From positions 1-15,695 of the forward strand of contig CAJWET010000022.1 in the NCBI GenBank assembly GCA_913031515.1: a DNA stretch of 15,695 nucleotides. The letters run 5' to 3'. Positions 6,921 to 14,390 of this stretch are shown piece by piece; positions within the stretch are counted from its first letter, which is position 1; every line of letters starts with the position of its first letter. The stretch comes from an uncultured Acidimicrobiaceae bacterium. Lineage in GTDB: Bacteria > Actinomycetota > Acidimicrobiia > Acidimicrobiales > UBA8592. The position numbers were made by a program, and so were the translations under genes. Below the pieces are notes generated by a model, which was not told the DNA's origin, made no database searches, and was given only the letters and a program-made list of their open reading frames with translations.

Positions 6921-7376
6921 TTAGTGGAGGAATCTACTGATGCTTTCAACAACGCATGCAGGTTTCGGATCATCTTCGATCTCTATGGTGATTACAACAA
7001 TTACTTGAACTCCACCAGCAATTTCTGTGACTTCACTGATGGTTCCATTTGCGCGAACGCGCGAACCTACAATCACCGGACTCGGGAAGCGTACTTTGTT
7101 AACCCCGTAATTTATCCCCATGGAAACTTGAGAGACCTGAAGGAGGTCGGGAAGGAAAAGATTAGCGAGCGAAAGAGTCAGATAGCCGTGGGCTATTGTT
7201 GCCCCAAACGGGCCTTCCTCCGCTTTATCAGGATCTGTGTGGATCCACTGATGGTCGCCTGTAGCATCAGCGAAAAGATTGATTCTCTCCTGCGTTATTT
7301 CATACCAATCAGTAACTCCAAGGTCGAGACCGTCCGAACCAAAAAGATCTCTGGGTGAGTTGAAGGTCATCGGCAT
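6921..7376 (-). CDS. MaoC-family (R)-specific enoyl-CoA hydratase-like protein
   Basis: Hot-dog-fold hydratase of the MaoC/R-hydratase family, which adds water to trans-2-enoyl-CoA to give (R)-3-hydroxyacyl-CoA. The catalytic Asp41 and His46 lie in FADATGDHQWIHTDP, and the overhanging-segment motif IAHGYLTLSL with His63 follows. At 151 residues it is a single hot-dog domain like mycobacterial Rv0130. ATG 7376 is chosen over the ATG six bases downstream because a TANNNT element lies at the right distance for a leaderless message; either is possible. It diverges from the CDF transporter gene. The physiological substrate cannot be told. Confidence 0.9.
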   Translation of the reverse strand: MPMTFNSPRDLFGSDGLDLGVTDWYEITQERINLFADATGDHQWIHTDPDKAEEGPFGATIAHGYLTLSLANLFLPDLLQVSQVSMGINYGVNKVRFPSPVIVGSRVRANGTISEVTEIAGGVQVIVVITIEIEDDPKPACVVESISRFLH

Positions 7377-7383
7377 GAGAGGA

Positions 7384-7389
7384 AGATTA
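7384..7389 (-). promoter_or_regulatory. Candidate -10 element of the MaoC gene (leaderless start)
   Basis: TAATCT on the minus strand ends 7 nt before ATG 7376. The leader position is pyrimidine-rich and contains no Shine-Dalgarno sequence. Confidence 0.45.
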
Positions 7390-7440
7390 GCCTAATACAC
7401 TCCCACTTAGAGAATTCTACAAAGCGCTAATGGATTGCGA

Positions 7441-7447
7441 AGAGGAG
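7441..7447 (+). promoter_or_regulatory. Ribosome-binding site deciding the CDF start
   Basis: AGAGGAG lies 8 nt before ATG 7456. It supports that ATG rather than the TTG at 7435, which lies upstream of the site. Confidence 0.7.
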
Positions 7448-7455
7448 ATTCAATC

Positions 7456-8376
7456 ATGGCAGCGACAGGCGGTACGAAAACTATCATCACTGCTTTTATA
7501 GCGAACTTGACAATAGCGGTAGCGAAATTCATCGGTTTCATGATTACAAGCTCTTCAGCAATGCTCGCTGAAGCAGTTCACAGCTTCGCTGATACGAGCA
7601 ACCAAGCGCTTCTTCTCCTTGGAAAGAAACGCTCTCAGAAACTTCCCTCAGCTGAACGCCCATTTGGCTACGGAAGAGAAAGATTCTTCTGGGCTTTCGT
7701 AGTTTCAATTGTTCTCTTCTCACTGGGATCTATGTACGCGATTTATGAGGGTATTGATAAGATTCGCCACCCACATGAAATTGAGTCATTATGGTGGGCA
7801 TTGGCGATCCTCTTATTCGCTATGTGCATGGAGGCATACGCATTCCGAACGGCGGTGAACGAGTCACGCCATTACAAAGGTAGCCATTCTTGGAGAAGTT
7901 TCATTCGGAGATCTCGGATCCCTGAGTTGCCAGTTGTCCTTCTAGAGGATTTCGGCGCGTTGACGGGTCTTGTCTTCGCTTTCGTTTGTGTATTAATAGC
8001 CGATACCACCGGAAATGCGATTTGGGACGGGGTTGGCACCTTGTCAATTGGTATCCTTCTCGGCTTAATTGCAATTATTCTGGCGATTGAAACAAAGAGC
8101 CTTCTTATAGGAGAAGGAGCCCTCCCCGAACAGACTACGAAAATAGAATCAGCCATTTCCGGATCTCCGCATGTGGTTCGACTTATTGATTTGCGGACTG
8201 AGTATCTTGGACCCGAAACTCTTCTTGTGGCAGCAAAAATAGAGTTCAGAGACGACGCTTCATCATCAGGAATAAGCAACGCAGTCGATGCCGTGGAACA
8301 TGAGATACGATCCGTTGAACCTATCGCAAAGATCATTTACCTCGAGCCAGACACCTTCGACGATCAGAATTTCTAA
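7456..8376 (+). CDS. Cation diffusion facilitator (CDF) family transporter
   Basis: Inner-membrane proton-coupled exporter of divalent metal ions, probably Zn2+, Mn2+ or Fe2+. With ATG 7456 it has 306 residues. Membrane segment 2 carries the metal-site motif His42-x3-Asp46 (LAEAVHSFADTSNQ). The later membrane segment has LLEDFGALTG (Glu164-Asp165) in place of the usual HxxxD half-site. This Glu-Asp version is typical of the SLC30A9/ZnT9-like branch, as is the loop PFGYGRERFFWAF. Asp191 lies in the final membrane segment region (WDGVGTLSIG). The C-terminal part, about 216-306, is the cytoplasmic ferredoxin-like CDF domain. The metal cannot be assigned from the sequence. Confidence 0.9.
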   Translation: MAATGGTKTIITAFIANLTIAVAKFIGFMITSSSAMLAEAVHSFADTSNQALLLLGKKRSQKLPSAERPFGYGRERFFWAFVVSIVLFSLGSMYAIYEGIDKIRHPHEIESLWWALAILLFAMCMEAYAFRTAVNESRHYKGSHSWRSFIRRSRIPELPVVLLEDFGALTGLVFAFVCVLIADTTGNAIWDGVGTLSIGILLGLIAIILAIETKSLLIGEGALPEQTTKIESAISGSPHVVRLIDLRTEYLGPETLLVAAKIEFRDDASSSGISNAVDAVEHEIRSVEPIAKIIYLEPDTFDDQNF

Positions 8377-8431
8377 TTCCCTACTAACTCTTTTATGTTT
8401 TCTTACACATTAGTGTGCCTTCCAGCTCATT

Positions 8432-8445
8432 GAGCCTCTAGGCTC
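8432..8445 (+). terminator. Short hairpin after the CDF gene, overlapping the acuI promoter
   Basis: GAGCC-TCTA-GGCTC is a perfect 5-bp stem followed by CTTTG rather than a long T-run. It lies only 6 nt before the acuI ATG. It may be a weak terminator for the CDF transcript, or coincidence with the -10 element. Confidence 0.25.
8439..8444 (+). promoter_or_regulatory. Candidate -10 element of acuI (leaderless start)
   Basis: TAGGCT ends 7 nt before ATG 8452, and no Shine-Dalgarno sequence is present. It coincides with the right arm of a short hairpin. Confidence 0.4.
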
Positions 8446-8451
8446 TTTGTC

Positions 8452-9441
8452 ATGTTTAAAGCGATTTACTTAACACGAGATGAAGAGAAGAACGTATCTG
8501 CTGAAATCGCAGATCTTGATGAAGCCGACTTACCCGAACGCAACGTTGCCATTGACGTTGAGTACTCAACAATCAATTACAAAGACGGGTTAGCAATAAT
8601 GGGGAAACCAGGAGTTGTCCGAACTTATCCTATGGTCCCCGGAATAGATTTAGCTGGCACAGTGGCATCTAGTGAAAGCCCAGATTATGAAGTAGGTGAC
8701 AAAGTTGTGCTTAATGGTTGGGAAGTCGGCGAGACGCATTGGGGCGGCTTGGCACAAAAATCTCGACTAGATGCGGACTGGTTGGTTCCTATACCTGAAG
8801 CATTCACAACTCAACAAGCTATGGCTATAGGAACTGCTGGTTACACGGCGATGCTATGTGTGCTCGCAATTGAAGAACACGGCGTAACTCCAGATAGTGG
8901 CCCTATTCTCGTTACTGGCGCTTCCGGCGGTGTAGGTAGTACAGCTGTCGCTATTTTGGCGAAACTTGGTTTCGAAGTCGTTGCCTCAACAGGACGTCCT
9001 GAAGAATCCAGTTATTTGACTGACCTTGGAGCGGCTGAAATCATCGACCGTAACGAATTGGGAGAAGAGAATTCTCGCCCACTCCAGAAAACCCGATGGG
9101 CGGGGGCAGTTGACGCTGTGGGAAGCCACACTTTGGCGAATGCTCTCGCTCAAACTGACTCTAATGGATGCGTAGCTGCATGCGGATTAGCACAGGGAGC
9201 CGACCTGAAAACGTCAGTGATGCCATTTATCCTTCGTGGAGTGACCCTCGTCGGGGTCAATTCTGTTTATGAACCCTATGCTCGTAGAAAGCATGCGTGG
9301 GACCGCATGGCAGCAGATCTAGACCCCGCCAAACTGGAACAAATGACAGAAGTTGTTGGCCTCAGCGATGCTGTCAACGTCGCCAGTGAAATCCTTCAAG
9401 GGCAGGTTCGAGGAAGAGTTGTCGTTGACGTTAACGCTTAA
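8452..9441 (+). CDS. acuI: AcuI/YhdH-type acryloyl-CoA reductase (zinc-free MDR family)
   Basis: NADPH-dependent medium-chain reductase of the AcuI/YhdH branch, which reduces acryloyl-CoA to propionyl-CoA and so detoxifies acrylate-type intermediates from 3-hydroxypropionate or DMSP breakdown. Diagnostic stretches are VEYSTINYKDGLA (37-49), YPMVPGIDLAGTV (59-71), GWEVGETHWGGLAQ (89-102) and the nucleotide-binding VTGASGGVGS (154-163). Length is 329 residues, standard for the family. It lacks the zinc-binding cysteines of alcohol dehydrogenases. The gene is the first of a plus-strand acyl-CoA cluster, with an 82-bp gap before the CoA-transferase, so it may have its own transcript. Other members are annotated as quinone reductases; the AcuI assignment rests on remembered motifs. 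Confidence 0.85.
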   Translation: MFKAIYLTRDEEKNVSAEIADLDEADLPERNVAIDVEYSTINYKDGLAIMGKPGVVRTYPMVPGIDLAGTVASSESPDYEVGDKVVLNGWEVGETHWGGLAQKSRLDADWLVPIPEAFTTQQAMAIGTAGYTAMLCVLAIEEHGVTPDSGPILVTGASGGVGSTAVAILAKLGFEVVASTGRPEESSYLTDLGAAEIIDRNELGEENSRPLQKTRWAGAVDAVGSHTLANALAQTDSNGCVAACGLAQGADLKTSVMPFILRGVTLVGVNSVYEPYARRKHAWDRMAADLDPAKLEQMTEVVGLSDAVNVASEILQGQVRGRVVVDVNA

Positions 9442-9523
9442 CTCCTTGGTTTTATCATCATTTGTGATTTGCTGAACACGTAAAATCTGCCACACTTACT
9501 TTCGGAAGAGATGGAGGTGAATA

Positions 9524-11875
9524 GTGGAACGCCCACTTGAGGGTTTACGGGTCGTTGATACAACGAATAATCGTGGCGAATTGTGTGGGAGGCTTTTGTC
9601 TGACCTAGGGGCTGAAGTTGTTCTTGTCGAACCCAAACAAGGGTCGGACATGCGTCGGGTTTCACCCTTCTCTCCTAACGGCGAAAGTCTTGGGTTCCTC
9701 TGGCGCAATGCAAATAAGTCTGGAATTTCGTTAGATTTCGGAACAGGAGAAGGACCTGAAGACCTTCTGAAACTGCTTGGAGAAGCCGATATATGGATAG
9801 AGAGCAACTCTGACCTTGGCGAAGTGACTCCGGAATTTGTAAGCCGCTTGTACCCTCATCTCGTTATCACCTCCATCACTCCTTTCGGATACACGGGACC
9901 TTACGCGGGTCTTACCGCCAATGATGATGTGCTCGAAGCAATGAGCGGGATGATCTTTAAAGCTGGAATTGCTACAAAGCCACCACTTTTGCCACCAACA
10001 ACCCTTGCGACGGATGTAGCTTCTATTTCCGCTGCGGTTGCAACAGTCCTTGCTTTCTACCAAAAATTACGGACCGGCAATGGGCAACACATTGACCTGG
10101 CGATCATGACGGCTGCTGGTGCTACAACCGACTGGTCCTATTCAAACGCTTCAGTCTTGAGAGCAGCCGGACACCCATACAACGAGGTTCGTCAAGGTGG
10201 TGGATTCATGTACCCTATTTTCAGATGTCTCGATGGATGGGTAAGAATGGTGATCCTCAGCCCTAGACAATGGGAGTCATTGTGGGATTGGATGGGTAGA
10301 CCTGAAGCGTTCAGCGACTTGGAGTTTTGGTCTCAAGTTGGGAACAGGATAATGAATGCTGATGTTTTGAATCCAGCATATGAAGAGTTCTTCTCTGACA
10401 AAAAAATGTTAGAGATCTGCAGTGAGGGTCAAAATCGAGGAATCGTACTCACACCGCTTTTAAAACCGAGTGAAGTCCTAAATGAACCTCATCTGAGAGA
10501 CCGTGGCACATTTACTGAAACAGAAGTCTCAAAAGGTGAAACTGCTCTTCTTGCCTCTGGGTTCTTTGAGATTGATGGGACTCGCCATGGATTTTCGCAT
10601 CCAGCTCCTGATCTCGGTGAACACAATGGTTTCACCTTTACTGGGAAGCGCCTTTTAGGCAACGAGACCGAGTTAGGGGTCGAGCATCCCTTGTCGGGAC
10701 TTCGTGTTCTTGATTTCGGTATTGGTGGAGTGGGTGTGGAAACGTCACGTTTACTTGGCGAATACGGAGCAGACGTCATCAAGGTTGAAACGAGGACTTA
10801 CCCTGATTTCATTCGTCTAGTGGCACTGAGTGAGACCTCTCCATCTTTCGCTTCTTCGTCACGGAGCAAACGTAGTTTCGGCTGCAACGTTAAAACTGAA
10901 GAAGGTTTGCAGATTGTCCGAAACCTTATAGCTAAATCCGATGTACTCGTAGAGAACAGTGCTACAGGAGTAATGGAATCGCTCGGTTTGGGTTTCGAAG
11001 ATCTCAAAGAGATCAATCCGAATATTGTGATGATTAGTAGTCAGTTGGTTGGTTCCAGAGGGCCAAATTGCCACTGGACTGGGTACGGCCCGACAACACA
11101 GACCTATGGGGGGCTACTTCACCTTTGGGATTATGAAGATGACGATCCTCCAGCTACTAATGGAACTATTTTCCCAGACCACGCTGCAGGCCGTTTATGT
11201 GCGTTTGCTGGTATATCTGGCCTTATCGGCCGTCAAGTCTTAGGTGGCTCAACCCATACGGAAGTAGCCCAGGTTGAAGTTGTGATAAATCTCATCGCCG
11301 AGAAACATCTCCAGGAAAGTTTATTAGCCGGATCTACTGGCCCTAGAGGGAACCGCCATGAACAACGATCCCCACGTGGGGCTTTCCAATGTGCCGGCGA
11401 GGAGCAGTGGGTAGTAATTTCCGTTGAGAAAGACCAACAATGGGCGTCTTTAGTGAAAATCATGGAGGAACCCGACTGGGCGAAAGAAAAAGAATTTGAA
11501 ACGCTAGGAGGGCGTCTAGGAAATCAAGAAAATCTTGAGGAAAATCTGGCGATCTGGGTTCGCGGAAAGAACCGTGACGAAGTAGTCCACCTACTTCAAG
11601 GTGCCGGCGTTCCATGTGGCCCTATGATGATCGGAATGGAAATGCTTGAGGACCCACACCTTGAGTCGAGGGGGTGGACTCTTGAGATAACCCAGCCTGG
11701 TGTGGGGTACATGAAATTAGAAGGTCCTGCTTGGGTTAGTGAAGCGATGGGAGGTCCCATAACATTTCCATCTCCAGATTTAGCTGGGAACACACGAGAA
11801 ATAGCTGAAGGGGTTCTTGGGTTGTCTATTAATGAGATTCGTGATTTGGTTGAACGAGGTGTCCTTGAGGAATAA
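9524..11875 (+). CDS. Fused double-domain class III CoA-transferase (CaiB/BaiF family)
   Basis: Two CaiB/BaiF (class III) CoA-transferase domains in one chain of 783 residues. Domain 1 begins at PLEGLRVVDTT (residue 4) and domain 2 at HPLSGLRVLDFG (residue 388). Both repeat the first-strand motif, the LLxxxGADVIKVE-type motif (28-36 and 413-422) and the SITPFG/SSQLVG segment. The catalytic Asp of the family, which forms an acyl-enzyme anhydride, aligns with Asp191 in domain 1 (GQHIDLAIM). Domain 2 has Glu580 at that place (HTEVAQVE). Single-domain members are about 400 residues and work as interlocked dimers, so the fusion may make an internal heterodimer. The GTG start is set by a strong GGAGGTGA site. 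Double-domain relatives include DddD, the DMSP-cleaving CoA-transferase, but substrate here is unknown. Confidence 0.88.
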   Translation: MERPLEGLRVVDTTNNRGELCGRLLSDLGAEVVLVEPKQGSDMRRVSPFSPNGESLGFLWRNANKSGISLDFGTGEGPEDLLKLLGEADIWIESNSDLGEVTPEFVSRLYPHLVITSITPFGYTGPYAGLTANDDVLEAMSGMIFKAGIATKPPLLPPTTLATDVASISAAVATVLAFYQKLRTGNGQHIDLAIMTAAGATTDWSYSNASVLRAAGHPYNEVRQGGGFMYPIFRCLDGWVRMVILSPRQWESLWDWMGRPEAFSDLEFWSQVGNRIMNADVLNPAYEEFFSDKKMLEICSEGQNRGIVLTPLLKPSEVLNEPHLRDRGTFTETEVSKGETALLASGFFEIDGTRHGFSHPAPDLGEHNGFTFTGKRLLGNETELGVEHPLSGLRVLDFGIGGVGVETSRLLGEYGADVIKVETRTYPDFIRLVALSETSPSFASSSRSKRSFGCNVKTEEGLQIVRNLIAKSDVLVENSATGVMESLGLGFEDLKEINPNIVMISSQLVGSRGPNCHWTGYGPTTQTYGGLLHLWDYEDDDPPATNGTIFPDHAAGRLCAFAGISGLIGRQVLGGSTHTEVAQVEVVINLIAEKHLQESLLAGSTGPRGNRHEQRSPRGAFQCAGEEQWVVISVEKDQQWASLVKIMEEPDWAKEKEFETLGGRLGNQENLEENLAIWVRGKNRDEVVHLLQGAGVPCGPMMIGMEMLEDPHLESRGWTLEITQPGVGYMKLEGPAWVSEAMGGPITFPSPDLAGNTREIAEGVLGLSINEIRDLVERGVLEE

Positions 11876-11898
11876 CGGGAATCTGTATGTGACTCCCG
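11876..11898 (+). promoter_or_regulatory. Hairpin directly after the CoA-transferase stop codon
   Basis: CGGGAATC and GACTCCCG form an 8-position stem with one mismatch around a 7-nt loop, starting at the base after TAA 11873-11875. No T-run follows. It could attenuate or stabilise the transcript between the CoA-transferase and the crotonase-fold gene. Confidence 0.3.
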
Positions 11899-11922
11899 AA
11901 ACTCGAGTATGTATCATTCGAT

Positions 11923-11929
11923 GAGGTGA
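11923..11929 (+). promoter_or_regulatory. Ribosome-binding site deciding the crotonase-fold gene start
   Basis: GAGGTGA lies 9 nt before ATG 11939 and directly abuts the alternative TTG at 11930, so the ATG is the better start. Confidence 0.6.
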
Positions 11930-11938
11930 TTGAGGAAG

Positions 11939-12721
11939 ATGTCTGAATCAGAAACAGGGGCGATAGAAACTAGCATCAATGGTGACATTGGAACCTTAAC
12001 TATCAAAAACCATGAAAACCGTAACGCCATGAATTTGTCTATGTACACGCAGTTTCCAGAAGCCATCAATGGGCTCCTTGACGCGAACGTCCGAGTAATC
12101 ATTGTGCGAGGTTATGGGGAGGAAGCATTTGGAGCTGGGTCAGATATTTCTGAATTCGATGAATTTAGGACTAGCGAAAATGCCGGTACTTACGACGCTG
12201 CTGAGGCTCACGCCCATGCCGCTTTGGAAAATGCTTCCGTTCCAACGGTCGCCATGATTTACGGTGCATGTCGTGGCGGAGGTCTGGCTCTCGCCCTTGC
12301 ATGTGATCTTCGATTCGCTAGTGAGGAAGCTAGTTTCGCCGCACCACCGGCAAAGCTCGGTATTGCTTTCCCCCATCAAGCGGTGAAAGCACTCACACAT
12401 GCCGTTGGTGACGCGCATGCCCGATACTTACTCCTCACCGCTAGTACTATCGATTCTACTGAAGCGCACCGGATTGGCTTAATCCACGAAATTAGCGAGA
12501 AGTCAGAACTTGAGGGAGCTATTAACTCAGTTACCTCTAAAATTTGTAAACTCGCACCACAGTCACTTACAGCAGCGAAAATCAGCCTGTCGAATCTAAA
12601 GGGACAAGCAACCGCGGAGCAAGTACAGAAAGCACTCGATAGCTGTTACAGAAGTAACGACTATCAGGAGGGCATAGTTTCGTTCCTCGAAAAACGCGTA
12701 CCTGATTTTGGAGGCATGTGA
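11939..12721 (+). CDS. Enoyl-CoA hydratase/isomerase-family (crotonase-fold) protein lacking the catalytic glutamates
   Basis: Crotonase-superfamily protein of 260 residues. The two oxyanion-hole segments are present: FGAGSDISEF (64-73) and GACRGGGLALALACD (109-123), so it should bind an acyl-CoA thioester. The two glutamates that do hydration in canonical enoyl-CoA hydratases (Glu144 and Glu164 of the rat enzyme) align with Pro137 (FAAPPAKLG) and Tyr163 (ARYLLLTAS). It is therefore unlikely to be an ordinary hydratase. Crotonase relatives without these residues include decarboxylases, isomerases and ring-cleaving enzymes. It sits 63 bp after the CoA-transferase gene and 47 bp before a gene of unknown function, with ribosome-binding sites at both. 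A shared pathway acting on the CoA ester made upstream is likely. Confidence 0.85.
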   Translation: MSESETGAIETSINGDIGTLTIKNHENRNAMNLSMYTQFPEAINGLLDANVRVIIVRGYGEEAFGAGSDISEFDEFRTSENAGTYDAAEAHAHAALENASVPTVAMIYGACRGGGLALALACDLRFASEEASFAAPPAKLGIAFPHQAVKALTHAVGDAHARYLLLTASTIDSTEAHRIGLIHEISEKSELEGAINSVTSKICKLAPQSLTAAKISLSNLKGQATAEQVQKALDSCYRSNDYQEGIVSFLEKRVPDFGGM

Positions 12722-12768
12722 CTAAAGAATCTGCTACACCATGGAAAGAGGAGAACTAAGGAGATCTT

Positions 12769-13572
12769 ATGAATGAATACCCCGTTCGGGCTGGAAGCAT
12801 GCTCTATACGCTCGTCGATCCAAACAAAGGGCACGAGATTGCCTATAACCGCTGGTACGAAAGAGACCATTTTTACGCTGGCTGCCTTATCGGCCCTTGG
12901 CTTTTTGCGGGGAAACGTTGGGTAGCAACCCGTGAACTAAAGAATCTTCGTTTCCCTGATGACAGCAACGTCACCGTTCCAGTCGATCGGGGATCCTATC
13001 TAGCTACTTATTTCGTTCTCGAAGGGAAGCATGACGAACATTTCAAGTGGGCGGCTGAGCAGGTCTGGGACCTGTACGCAAATGATCGGGGTTTCCCGGA
13101 ACGCCAACACGCTCACACTGTCATGTTCAACGCCCCCTGGGCTTCCTATCGTGACGAGGAACACGTCCCTATCGAACTCTCCTTTGACCACCCTTATCAG
13201 GGGTTGGGAAATGTGTTTCTGGATCGTTCCGAAGGAACTAGCGACGAAGAATTGCGTCGCTTTCTTGAAACTTCAGCTCTACCATCGCTCCTATATTCAG
13301 GGTCTCCAGTAGCTTCTTGCGTGAATTGGAAGCCGATTCCCCGGAATGACGAGATTGACGGAAATGCCCCCATGGATCTGGGGTCTCCCACAGGCAACGA
13401 AGAACGTACCAATCAAATGTTCTTCCTCGAGGACGACCCACGTGATGTATGGAATTTGTTTGTAGAGTATGGAAATCAAATCAACGAATCAGGTCTCGCG
13501 ACTGTCTCTCTAGCGGCGCCTTTCATCCCTACTGTCGTTGGAACAGACATCTACACGGACCAGCTCTGGTAG
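12769..13572 (+). CDS. Conserved-looking protein of unknown function in the acyl-CoA cluster
   Basis: I do not recognise a characterised family. The protein has 267 residues, no signal peptide and no membrane segment, and is acidic and rich in Trp, Tyr and Phe. The N-terminal part has a strand (SMLYTLVDP), then the striking segment YNRWYERDHFYAGC (residues 27-40) and FAGKRWVATR (46-55). This pattern of a strand followed by a W-Y-x-x-x-H helix resembles EthD/dimeric alpha-beta-barrel proteins, in which the conserved His is near the active site. The C-terminal part (about 215-267) again has strand-helix-strand character (QMFFLED, then VWNLFVEYG), so it may be a tandem duplication of that fold. 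The ATG is supported by AAGGAG 5-6 nt upstream. Being last in the CoA-transferase/crotonase operon, it may act on the same substrate. That role is inference. Confidence 0.75.
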   Translation: MNEYPVRAGSMLYTLVDPNKGHEIAYNRWYERDHFYAGCLIGPWLFAGKRWVATRELKNLRFPDDSNVTVPVDRGSYLATYFVLEGKHDEHFKWAAEQVWDLYANDRGFPERQHAHTVMFNAPWASYRDEEHVPIELSFDHPYQGLGNVFLDRSEGTSDEELRRFLETSALPSLLYSGSPVASCVNWKPIPRNDEIDGNAPMDLGSPTGNEERTNQMFFLEDDPRDVWNLFVEYGNQINESGLATVSLAAPFIPTVVGTDIYTDQLW

Positions 13573-13587
13573 AAAGATTCTCCATCT

Positions 13588-14370
13588 TCAGGTCTTGTGA
13601 TCTTCCCACCAGACATCAAGTTTCTCTTCAGTTCTCTTTCTGTCCAAATCTGGATTACTTCGTTTTAGTTCCAATAGAAATTCTAAAGCCCGCCCTATCA
13701 ATGGCCCTGGCTCTACAGAGAAACGCTCCATAATTTCCTCTCCATCTATAAGAGGGCGCTCAGCGGACTTCCGATCTTCTTCCGCTAACTCACCGATACG
13801 GCGCTCCAAATCATCGACATGGTGACGCAGTTCAATATGAATTCGCTCATGGCGCGAAGTGCAATCAGATCGGACCAAGTCATTGAGTTTCCCCAAGAGG
13901 TGCCCAGCATCTCGTGCATACCTACGAACAGCAGAATCACCCCACCCTTCTGCATACCCTTTAAATCTTCCCGATAAGCGGACCAACTCAGAAACGTCTC
14001 GGATAATTTCTTCCGGATATTCGAGTTGACAGAGTCGTTTTCTAGTTATTTTTGCCCCAACAGCTTCGTGATGGCGAAAGGTAACTCCCCCGTTCTGAAT
14101 TCTGCGCGTCGCGGGCTTCCCAATATCATGGAAGAGTGCAGCCAGTCGAAGAACTAGGTCCGGGCTCGTCTTCGATATCACTGCAATAGTATGCGAAAGG
14201 ACTTCCTTATGTCGATGAATTGGGTCCTGTTCAAGCCGAAGAGCTGGAAGTTCTGGCACAATATCATCCGCCAACCCACTGTCCACAAAGTCCCAAAGCG
14301 CACTGGTCACATCACCGTCCATAAGGACAGTATTGAGTGTCTCCCGCTGGTCTTTAACGCTAAGTTCCAT
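13588..14370 (-). CDS. Stand-alone HD-domain protein matching the C-terminal half of actinobacterial CCA-adding enzyme
   Basis: The 260 residues match the C-terminal half of actinobacterial CCA tRNA nucleotidyltransferases: DFVDSGLADDIVPELPALRLE (about 27-47), a phosphohydrolase-type HD domain with His54/His60, His81-Asp82 (LFHDIGKPATRR) and His100-His101, then DSAVRRYARDAG and LVRSDCTSR. The tail PLIDGEEIMERF and the closing WWEDHK also fit. The N-terminal nucleotidyltransferase domain (about 220 residues) that carries the catalytic Asp-x-Asp in full enzymes is absent. It is not encoded next door either, because rpmG lies 20 bp upstream. The metal-binding HD residues are intact, so it may be a phosphohydrolase acting on RNA ends or nucleotides, or one subunit of a split CCA enzyme. 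ATG 14370 has no clear ribosome-binding site. It is probably co-transcribed with rpmB-rpmG. Confidence 0.85.
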   Translation of the reverse strand: MELSVKDQRETLNTVLMDGDVTSALWDFVDSGLADDIVPELPALRLEQDPIHRHKEVLSHTIAVISKTSPDLVLRLAALFHDIGKPATRRIQNGGVTFRHHEAVGAKITRKRLCQLEYPEEIIRDVSELVRLSGRFKGYAEGWGDSAVRRYARDAGHLLGKLNDLVRSDCTSRHERIHIELRHHVDDLERRIGELAEEDRKSAERPLIDGEEIMERFSVEPGPLIGRALEFLLELKRSNPDLDRKRTEEKLDVWWEDHKT

Positions 14371-14390
14371 GCCTATGGCAGAGAAGGATG

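Noticed and set aside
6924..7358. 144-residue plus-strand frame opposite the MaoC gene
   Set aside because: It is antisense to intact MaoC catalytic motifs and resembles no protein family.
7435..7455. TTG 7435 as the start of the CDF gene
   Set aside because: The strong AGAGGAG ribosome-binding site (7441-7447) lies downstream of it and fits ATG 7456.
11930..11938. TTG 11930 as the start of the crotonase-fold gene
   Set aside because: GAGGTGA (11923-11929) would abut it with no spacing, whereas it lies 9 nt from ATG 11939.
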